From NCBI GenBank assembly GCA_050253255.1, contig JBFWJK010000102.1, forward strand, positions 1-12,117: a stretch of 12,117 nt of DNA. The letters run 5' to 3'. The notes beneath the pieces are model-generated. The model ran no database searches, was not told the DNA's origin, and saw only the letters and a program-made list of their open reading frames with translations. A program made the position numbers and the translations under genes. Positions 7,044 through 12,117 of this stretch are shown here, piece after piece. This DNA is from JACKCP01 sp050253255 (GTDB taxonomy: Bacteria; Desulfobacterota; Desulfobacteria; Desulfobacterales; JACKCP01). Numbering within the stretch: the stretch's first letter is position 1; the number at the start of each line of letters is the position of its first letter.

Positions 7044-9410
7044 ATGAAACAGTTAAATATACTTTTAGGAGCTGTTTTTTTTCTTTTTGCTGCAAATTCA
7101 GTTTTTGCACAGCAAAAACCTGAAATTTTTCCACAGACAGGACATGGTAAAATAAGCACAATTACAAGTCTTGCCGTAAGCCCGGACGGTAATTTTCTTG
7201 CCTCTGCGGACAGTAATCTGATGATGAGAAATATAAAAATATGGGACTGGAAAAATGGGAGGGAGTTTCGAACAATCCCTCTTGATGATTCATCTCTTTA
7301 TTATCATCTGATGTTTTCTTCAGACAGTAAAAAAATTCTTGTAATGGGAAGCGGCAGCATAAATATTTTTGATCTTGTTTCGGGAAAAGAAATAAAACAT
7401 CTTGATTTAAAAGGAATTTCATTTAGTGAATTATCTTACCCGGATAAAATTTTAAATGAGCATTCTATTTCGGGTTTTGTTTCTCCCTTCAGGTTTCCCG
7501 CAGGAGCAAGTAAGTATTTACCTGATAAAAAATTTTACTACAGGTTTACTCTGGAAGACTATTCCTTTAATTTTTACAGGGCAGCGGATAATAAAAAGGT
7601 TCTTTCAATTCCTGTTTTAAAGGATGATTTCAGCATTCAGATTGCAAGTGATTTTTCAAACTACAGTAATGATCTGGTCCCAAACTGGGTAAACAATGCT
7701 GTTTTAAGTCCTGATTTTAAGTATTTATTTATAGGAGGAAAATGGAAAGAGGAGCAGCATCCGGTAATTTCAGTTTATGAATTAAATACAGGAAGAAAAA
7801 TAAATGAGCTTGGAAAAGTTGCCGCAACAGGTACTTCACTTCTTTCCAAACCCTTTGACAGATATCTTTTAAATTATGATTTTTCAGATAAATCACATAT
7901 TGTTGTCTGGGACACAAAGTCTTCGGGAAAGCCTGTTTTTTTTCTTAAAAAAGGAAAAGATAAGTTAGGTGATGATTACAATGACTTTAAGGATAAGCAT
8001 ATCATAAAGGGGGAAGACGGATTAATAACTCTCTCAAAAGAAACAGAATCTGTTGACGGGCAATACGAGGCAAAAACTGAACCCGGAACAGATACAATTA
8101 TTCTTTATGATAAAAAATCCAAAAAGGAACTGGCAAGATTTATAAGTTTTACAGACAGGGAATGGATTGTAATTACTCCCGAGGGTTATTTTAATGCATC
8201 GCCCGGAGGAGCAAAACATCTTAATGTAAGAATAGGCTTAAAGGTTTATCCAATAGACAATTTTTTTGAAAAATACTTTGATCCTGTTTATGTTGAATTT
8301 GCCCTTAAGGGTAAAAAAATCACACCAGAAGAAGATATACGCGACGGGATTTTAACACCGCCCGAAGTTTCAATTGTGTCTCCTGATCCAGACGATATAT
8401 TTAAAAAAGACACAATAAAAGTAAGCGTTGTTGCAAAGGATACCGGCGGAGGAATTGATGAAATAAGACTTTTCCACAACGGCAAGGTAATAAATGACAA
8501 GTCACGGGCCTTAAAGTACAGTTCCCAAAAAAAACAGGCCGCAAAAGCCTTTAAAGTTACTCTTGTGGAGGGAATAAACAGTTTCAGGGCTGAAGCTTTT
8601 ACTAAAGACAGAACAAGAGCAGATTCCAAAGAACTTTTTGTAAGATTCAGCGGTTCAACAAAAGATTCAGTTCTTCATGTTTTTTCTGTTGGAATAAACA
8701 AATACAGAAATTCTGCATTAAATCTTAATTATGCACAGTCAGATGCAGGCGGAATAAGCAGTTTTTTCAGGGAAAAAGGAGCAATACTTTTTTCAAAAAC
8801 TGAAATTAATGAAATTTACAATGAAGAGGCAACAAGGGAAAATATTGTTAAAAAACTTGAAAATCTTGGAAAAACAAAGCCCCAGGATGCTGTTGTAATT
8901 TATCTTGCAGGTCATGGTGAAAGCTATGGTGACTCCTGGTATTTTATCCCCCATGAGCTTGTCTATCCTGAAAGGGAAGAAGATGTTAAGTCAAAGGCTC
9001 TTTCATCTGAAATGCTTTCTGAGCTGATTAAAAAAATTACTGCCCAGAAAATTCTTGTAATTGTAGATGCCTGTAAATCAGGAGCTGTTCTCACAGCTTT
9101 CAGAGGTTTTGAAGACAGAAAAGCTCTTGCCATGCTTTCAAGGTCAACAGGAGTTCATGTTATTGCCGCTTCAACAAAGGATCAATATGCTTCAGAAGTA
9201 AAAGAACTCGGTCACGGCGTTTTTACGTTTACACTTCTCAAAGGTCTTGAAGGAGGAGCATCAGGAAATTCCAAAACTGTAACAGTAAGAAAACTCATGG
9301 GTTATATTGAAGAAAATTTACCTGATTTTACAAGTAAATATAAAAATGAAGTTCAGTTTCCTGTTATTGTTTCAAAGGGCATGGATTTTCCACTTGTAAT
9401 TTCGGAATAA
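7044..9410 (+). CDS. Exported WD40-like / caspase-domain (peptidase C14) protein
   Basis: A 788-residue protein with a signal peptide (~1-22, NSVFA-QQ). Residues ~35-370 are irregular WD40-like beta-propeller repeats (TSLAVSPDGNFLASA at 41-55, NIKIWDW at 63-69, NAVLSPDFKYLFIGG at 218-232, HIVVWDT at 285-291). A linker TPEGYFNASPGGAKHLNVR (378-396) is typical of bacterial WD40-caspase proteins. Residues ~438-535 look Ig-like (PPEVSIVSPDPDD). The C-terminal caspase fold (~543-788) keeps the catalytic dyad: H624 in YLAGHGE and C677 in VIVDACKSG. AAGGAG lies 9 nt upstream of the ATG. With a signal peptide it should act in the periplasm or at the outer envelope, unlike cytoplasmic metacaspases. 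Orthocaspases cleave after basic residues; the substrate here is unknown. The neighbouring divergent CLCA-like protein, also secreted and proteolytic, is a possible functional partner (inference). Confidence 0.88.
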   Translation: MKQLNILLGAVFFLFAANSVFAQQKPEIFPQTGHGKISTITSLAVSPDGNFLASADSNLMMRNIKIWDWKNGREFRTIPLDDSSLYYHLMFSSDSKKILVMGSGSINIFDLVSGKEIKHLDLKGISFSELSYPDKILNEHSISGFVSPFRFPAGASKYLPDKKFYYRFTLEDYSFNFYRAADNKKVLSIPVLKDDFSIQIASDFSNYSNDLVPNWVNNAVLSPDFKYLFIGGKWKEEQHPVISVYELNTGRKINELGKVAATGTSLLSKPFDRYLLNYDFSDKSHIVVWDTKSSGKPVFFLKKGKDKLGDDYNDFKDKHIIKGEDGLITLSKETESVDGQYEAKTEPGTDTIILYDKKSKKELARFISFTDREWIVITPEGYFNASPGGAKHLNVRIGLKVYPIDNFFEKYFDPVYVEFALKGKKITPEEDIRDGILTPPEVSIVSPDPDDIFKKDTIKVSVVAKDTGGGIDEIRLFHNGKVINDKSRALKYSSQKKQAAKAFKVTLVEGINSFRAEAFTKDRTRADSKELFVRFSGSTKDSVLHVFSVGINKYRNSALNLNYAQSDAGGISSFFREKGAILFSKTEINEIYNEEATRENIVKKLENLGKTKPQDAVVIYLAGHGESYGDSWYFIPHELVYPEREEDVKSKALSSEMLSELIKKITAQKILVIVDACKSGAVLTAFRGFEDRKALAMLSRSTGVHVIAASTKDQYASEVKELGHGVFTFTLLKGLEGGASGNSKTVTVRKLMGYIEENLPDFTSKYKNEVQFPVIVSKGMDFPLVISE

Positions 9411-9416
9411 AAAATC

Positions 9417-9424
9417 AAAGGAGG
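9417..9424 (+). promoter_or_regulatory. Full-strength ribosome binding site fixing a TTG start
   Basis: AAAGGAGG lies 6 nt before the TTG at 9431 and is nearly fully complementary to the 16S 3' end. It decides the unusual TTG start of the nitroreductase gene, since no in-frame ATG precedes the first FeS motif. Confidence 0.8.
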
Positions 9425-9430
9425 TTTTTT

Positions 9431-10339
9431 TTGAAAAGAAAAATTACCACAACAATAGATAAAGATTTGTGCATAGGCTGCGGATTGTGTGTAAAAGTCT
9501 GCCCTGACGATGCAATTTCAATGATAGATGAAAAAGCTGTTGTAACCGGAGAATTTTCCCTTGGCTGCGGACACTGCGAAGCAGTGTGTCCTTCAAATGC
9601 TGTAAAAGTCGGTTTTACCGATGACACACAGCTTGATTTTAAAAATTTTAATAAGCCAAAAGGGTGGATAAAATACGGAGATTATGACACTCAAAGCCTT
9701 GTTCATCTCATGATGTCAAGAAGATCATGCAGAAATTATCTTGAAAAGGAAGTTGATTTATCAGTACTTGAAGATCTTGTGAAAATCGGAACAACAGCAC
9801 CATCAGGAACAAATTCCCAGATGTGGACATTTACAATTCTTCCGGACAGAAGCTCTGTATTAAAATTTGGAGATGAAGTTTTAAATTTTTTTAAAAAGCT
9901 CAATAATTTAGCTGAAAAAAGCTTTCTCAGAAAAACAATGAAACTTTTTGGAAAGCCTGAACTTGATAATTATTATGAAGATTATTATCAAAGGGTTAAG
10001 GAAAAAATTGACGAATATGAAAAAACAGGAAAAGAAAGCCTTTTTCACGGAGCAGTATCTGCAATAATTGTTGGATGTGAAAAAGGAGCAAGCTGTCCTT
10101 CAGAAGATGCACTTCTGGCAAGTCAGAATATTTTACTTGGAGCTCACAGTATGGGACTTGGAACCTGCCTTATAGGATTTGCAGTTGAAGCAATGAAAAA
10201 TGACAAAAACATAAAAAAAGTAATAAATGTATCTGAAAACGAAGATATTTATTCAGTTATTGGAATTGGATATCCTGATGAAAAATATCAGGATACCTGC
10301 AAAAGAAGAAAAATAAATCCAAAAATTATAAAGTTATAA
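9431..10339 (+). CDS. Ferredoxin-nitroreductase fusion protein
   Basis: A 302-residue cytoplasmic protein. Residues 10-60 are a bacterial 2[4Fe-4S] ferredoxin domain: the first motif C14-C17-C20-C24P is complete. The second should also be CxxCxxCxxxCP but reads S43-L-G-C46-G-H-C49-E-A-V-C53P, so its first cysteine is a serine. Residues ~88-300 are a nitroreductase fold with the FMN-binding start SRRSCRNY (96-103) and APSGTNSQ (123-130), then a GIGYP near the C-terminus. The family passes electrons from FeS clusters to FMN to reduce an unknown substrate. The start is TTG, chosen because a perfect Shine-Dalgarno precedes it and the FeS motif begins 13 codons in. It begins 20 nt after the caspase stop, so it may be read through from that gene, and it ends 1 nt before the yigZ start. 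Confidence 0.9.
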   Translation: MKRKITTTIDKDLCIGCGLCVKVCPDDAISMIDEKAVVTGEFSLGCGHCEAVCPSNAVKVGFTDDTQLDFKNFNKPKGWIKYGDYDTQSLVHLMMSRRSCRNYLEKEVDLSVLEDLVKIGTTAPSGTNSQMWTFTILPDRSSVLKFGDEVLNFFKKLNNLAEKSFLRKTMKLFGKPELDNYYEDYYQRVKEKIDEYEKTGKESLFHGAVSAIIVGCEKGASCPSEDALLASQNILLGAHSMGLGTCLIGFAVEAMKNDKNIKKVINVSENEDIYSVIGIGYPDEKYQDTCKRRKINPKIIKL

Positions 10340-10340
10340 A

Positions 10341-10952
10341 ATGTCTGATTTTTTTTATCCTGTAAGTAAATCAAAGGCTGAAAAGGAAGTAAAAAAATCA
10401 AAATTTATTTCCTATGTTTTTCCTTGCCCTGATGAAATTCAGGCTAAGGATAAAATAAGAGAACTCAAGCTTGAGCACAAAAATGCAGCCCATGTGGTTT
10501 ATGGATTTGCAGCAGGGTTTAACAATAATTTCACTAAAGGAATGTCAGATGACGGCGAGCCTTCAGGAACAGCGGGAAAGCCTGTTCTTTCAATTATTGA
10601 AGGAAATAGCCTTGTAAATATTTTAGTTGTGGTTGTCAGATATTTCGGAGGAATAAAACTTGGAACCGGCGGACTTGTAAAGGCATATTCAGAAAGTGCA
10701 AACCTTGCAATTCAAAATGCAAAATTTAAAAAATTCGTTCATGAGAAAAAAGTAAAAATTAATTTTCCATACGATTATCTTGGACCAGTTCAGGGATATT
10801 TGAAATCAGAAAAAATAAGAATTGAAAATGAAAACTACAGTGAAGATGTAGAACTTTGTATTTTTCTTGAAGAAGAAACTCTTGATGAGATCCTGTTAAA
10901 AATAAAAGATATAACATCAGGAAATGTTTGTTTGTCAGTTTTAAGTAACTGA
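10341..10952 (+). CDS. yigZ: YigZ/IMPACT (UPF0029) family protein
   Basis: A 203-residue protein of the usual length for the family. The signature is clear: HVVYGFAAG (51-59), SDDGEPSGTAGKPVL (69-83), VVVVRYFGGIKLGTGGLVKAY (~96-116). The C-terminal ~65 residues match the smaller domain of unknown function (DUF1949-type) that follows the UPF0029 domain. The relatives are human IMPACT and yeast YIH1, which dampen GCN2 signalling; the bacterial role is not settled. The ATG is 1 nt after the nitroreductase stop and has no evident Shine-Dalgarno, so translation is probably coupled to the upstream gene. It is the last gene of the plus-strand run before the terminator at 10969-11007. Confidence 0.93.
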   Translation: MSDFFYPVSKSKAEKEVKKSKFISYVFPCPDEIQAKDKIRELKLEHKNAAHVVYGFAAGFNNNFTKGMSDDGEPSGTAGKPVLSIIEGNSLVNILVVVVRYFGGIKLGTGGLVKAYSESANLAIQNAKFKKFVHEKKVKINFPYDYLGPVQGYLKSEKIRIENENYSEDVELCIFLEEETLDEILLKIKDITSGNVCLSVLSN

Positions 10953-10968
10953 AATTTTTTTGAATTCC

Positions 10969-11007
10969 TCTTACTTTTCCAGTATTTGAAAATCTGGAAA
11001 AGTAAGA
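10969..11007 (+). terminator. Stem-loop terminator between convergent genes
   Basis: TCTTACTTTTCCAG (10969-10982) pairs with CTGGAAAAGTAAGA (10994-11007), 14 bp with an 11-nt loop. It starts 16 nt after the yigZ stop. Plus-strand T residues follow at 11015-11021, a few bases past the stem. It lies between the convergent yigZ and flavoprotein genes, so it may serve both. Confidence 0.7.
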
Positions 11008-11019
11008 AGTTTCATTTTT

Positions 11020-11394
11020 TTATGCACCAATAAGAGGAAGTTCCTTCTCAATTTTAAAATATACAAGAAATTTTCCTACTTCAGGGTCTGAATCTTCCTT
11101 ATATTTTCTTCTTTTCAGAGTTTCAATAAGATCAGTATTTTCCTCTTCTTTTATTTTTGTAAGGAAAAATCTCTTCCCCTTATATCCGCGGCCTTCTTCA
11201 ATAAACATATAACAAGCCTTTGGATTTGACTGGACGTTTTTATGTGAAAGCCTGTCTCTCATTATAAGAGCAAGACTTCCGTCATCCATTATGTGCGGCC
11301 TTGCATATATTGCGCTGTCAACATGTCCTTCTGAATCTGCGGTTGATAAAATTCCTGTTCCCTTTGTATTTTCAAAATATGTTTTTAAATCCAT
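11020..11394 (-). CDS. Pyridoxamine 5'-phosphate oxidase-like flavoprotein
   Basis: A 124-residue protein of the small split-barrel FMN-binding fold. GILSTADSEGHVDSAIYARP (14-33) is the usual first beta hairpin, followed by LALIMRDRLSHKNVQSNPKA (41-60) and ACYMFIEEG (60-68), which match stress-protein-26-like members. True PNPOx is longer, so this is a general PNPOx-like protein that probably binds FMN, F420 or heme; the reaction is unknown. The ATG at 11394 is chosen because GGAG (11404-11401) lies 6 nt upstream; a longer frame from a TTG at 11463 has no ribosome site and adds a lysine/asparagine-rich stretch. A candidate promoter is TTGAAC (11463-11458), 16 nt, then TAGTTT (11441-11436), which would leave about 40 nt of leader. 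Confidence 0.82.
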   Translation of the reverse strand: MDLKTYFENTKGTGILSTADSEGHVDSAIYARPHIMDDGSLALIMRDRLSHKNVQSNPKACYMFIEEGRGYKGKRFFLTKIKEEENTDLIETLKRRKYKEDSDPEVGKFLVYFKIEKELPLIGA

Positions 11395-11488
11395 TTTTTT
11401 CTCCGTTTTTTTGTGAATGTTTGTTTCATTATTTAAAACTATGTATTTTTTTATTTTGTTCAAGTGAGGGAATTAATATGATGGATTT

Positions 11489-11640
11489 TGTGATCCTCCC
11501 CAATCAATTATTGTCCAGTATGAGTTATGCCTCTATAATGAAAAACTTGTGGAGAAAAAAATGAATTAAAGAAGAAAATATGATCCCGATTTCAAAACGA
11601 AGTAGTTATGGGTTGTACCTCAGCAACTATCTGAAATAAA
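11489..11640 (+). pseudogene. Decayed IS3-type element start (orfA remnant)
   Basis: An ATG at 11561 has GGAG at 11551-11554 with a 6-nt gap. It reads MN, stop, RRKYDPDFKTK, stop, then LWVVPQQLSEIKAK. The RRKYDPDFKTK run resembles the first residues of IS3-family OrfA proteins. The first stop needs only one base change from AAA; inserting one base at the second stop restores a V-V-M continuation. The preceding DNA from TGTGATCCTCCCC (11489) to the ATG could be the old left end, about as long as that of the fresh element at 11997. It is too short and damaged to be certain. Confidence 0.4.
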
Positions 11641-11828
11641 AGCAAAAGAGCTTTTAAAATTCCGCTTTTAGCTCTTGGCGTAATGTTTTTAAGGGTGAAA
11701 TGAAAAAATAAGGTCAGTTTTTACCATTCACAAAATCTTTTATTACACAGTTCCTTGACAATTCTACATAAGTTAAAATTTCAGGCCTGCTCTAAAAGAC
11801 TTAAGCAAAACAGGCCAGGGGGGAATAA
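11641..11828. other. Non-coding stretch without clear features
   Basis: I see no gene here. An imperfect stem is possible from AAGAGCT (11646-11652) and AGCTCTT (11670-11676). TTGACA at 11755-11760 has no well-spaced -10. GGCCTG (11784-11789) and CAGGCC (11811-11816) can pair. A frame open from 11704 to 11877 has no ATG and no recognisable protein. It is probably eroded sequence. Confidence 0.5.
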
Positions 11829-11926
11829 AAACCCTATAGAATATCAGGAGATTTTAACTGGCAAAGACCAGGCAAAATGAGTTATCCCGGAGGAACCTCA
11901 AAAGAGTTTACATATGATTCTTTGCA
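11829..11926 (+). pseudogene. RHS/YD-repeat protein fragment
   Basis: The frame from 11829 reads ISGDFNWQRPGKMSYPGG, then TSKEFTYDSLQ. The pattern of an NWxRP, a YPGG and a closing F-T-Y-D-xL is typical of RHS/YD-repeat proteins, large secreted or polymorphic-toxin proteins. The frame is open on its 5' side only back to a stop at 11826, so it is a broken remnant of about 30 residues. The similarity stops where the palindromic repeat begins (11927); beyond this the frame merely reads through the repeat to a TAA at 11994. The assignment rests on motif feel, not alignment. Confidence 0.45.
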
Positions 11927-11982
11927 GCTCGTTCCAAAGCTCCATCTCTGCCCTTGCTCGTTCCAAAGCTCCAGCTTTGGAA
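11927..11982. repeat. Duplicated palindromic extragenic repeat
   Basis: GCTCGTTCCAAAGCTCCA occurs exactly at 11927-11944 and 11956-11973, 29 bp apart. The second copy continues into a near-perfect hairpin: TTCCAAAGCT (11961-11970), CC, AGCTTTGGAA (11973-11982). In the first copy the right arm is replaced by TCTCTGCCCTT. Elements of the form CGTTCC..GCTCCAGC..GGAACG are scattered in many bacterial genomes. The lack of further units and the internal palindrome argue against CRISPR. Confidence 0.7.
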
Positions 11983-11996
11983 TGTTGAATATATAA

Positions 11997-12117
11997 TGGA
12001 CCCCAAAATTTGAACCATTTGCTAAGCGACATATAAGCTGGTAAAAATTTAAAAAAAATAAAAGAGAATAGGAGGTCCATGAGGAAAAGTTACAGTGGGA
12101 GCTTCAAGGCAAAAGTA
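11997..12117 (+). mobile_element. Left end of an IS3-family insertion sequence (continues past window)
   Basis: The element probably begins with TGGACCCCAAAATTTGAACC at 11997, a TG-type terminus 82 bp before the transposase start. This follows directly on the TAA at 11994. An orfA start with a GGAGG ribosome site follows. The exact terminus needs the right end, which lies outside the window. Confidence 0.55.
12079..12117 (+). CDS. IS3-family transposase OrfA, first 13 codons (3' end outside window)
   Basis: The ATG at 12079 opens a frame MRKSYSGSFKAKV that runs off the window. This matches the usual N-terminus of IS3-family OrfA, a helix-turn-helix protein that binds the element's ends and is fused to the OrfB integrase by frameshifting. 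AGGAGG ends only 3 nt before the ATG, a tight spacing that may hold translation down. The DNA upstream to 11997 looks like the element's left end. No stop or frameshift is seen in the visible codons, so the copy may be intact. Confidence 0.75.
   Translation, partial: MRKSYSGSFKAKV

Noticed and set aside
11395..11463. N-terminal extension of the PNPOx-like protein from a TTG
   Set aside because: No ribosome site precedes the TTG, while GGAG lies 6 nt before the ATG at 11394, where the recognisable domain begins.
11478..11564. 28-residue frame MMDFVILPNQLL... with a GAGGG upstream, reminiscent of a photolyase N-terminus
   Set aside because: The likeness covers only a few residues, and the DNA is better explained as the left end of a decayed insertion element.
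11579..11640. Short frame MIPISKRSSYGLYLSNYLK, like an Rrf2 regulator N-terminus
   Set aside because: It stops after 19 residues, has a weak ribosome site, and overlaps the more convincing orfA remnant in another frame.
11927..11982. CRISPR-like repeat pair
   Set aside because: Only two copies, an 11-bp gap and a palindrome inside the second unit; this is an extragenic repeat.
11898..12080. Minus-strand 60-residue frame
   Set aside because: It reads through the palindromic repeat and the IS end; no ribosome site or family.

Overview
The window looks like a chromosomal stretch of an AT-rich Gram-negative bacterium. No rRNA or marker gene fixes the taxon. The mix of a LytS/LytTR/CstA cassette, a secreted caspase-like protein, a CLCA-like metalloprotease/VWA protein, a ferredoxin-nitroreductase and IS3/RHS debris would fit a free-living anaerobe of the Desulfobacterota type, but that is inference. 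I see no tRNA, rRNA or CRISPR array.

Region 1 (1-3690, plus strand) is a nutrient-sensing cassette: the 3' end of a LytTR response regulator, a complete LytS-type membrane histidine kinase, and a short-form CstA transporter. It has the logic of the enterobacterial BtsS/BtsR-BtsT and YpdA/YpdB-YhjX pyruvate circuits. Between regulator and kinase lie three direct TTCATTCC repeats at 20-21 bp spacing, the geometry LytTR proteins use. A perfect hairpin follows cstA.

Region 2 (3757-7043) holds two minus-strand genes: a small unrecognised exported protein, and an 824-residue secreted protein with the full layout of CLCA (so-called calcium-activated chloride channel) proteins: HExxH metalloprotease, VWA with intact MIDAS, beta-sandwich and FnIII-like domains. 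The small gene lies between two strong hairpins with related arms. A ~300-bp divergent region with a 17-bp inverted repeat separates the CLCA-like gene from region 3.

Region 3 (7044-10952, plus strand) contains an exported WD40-like/caspase protein with an intact His-Cys dyad, then a ferredoxin-nitroreductase whose second FeS motif lacks its first cysteine, then a YigZ/IMPACT protein starting 1 nt after the nitroreductase stop. A hairpin terminator ends the run.

Region 4 (11020-12117) has a minus-strand PNPOx-like flavoprotein gene and then about 700 bp without an intact gene. This holds a decayed IS3-type orfA start, an apparent RHS protein fragment, a duplicated palindromic repeat, and the left end and first 13 codons of a fresh IS3-family element that runs off the window.
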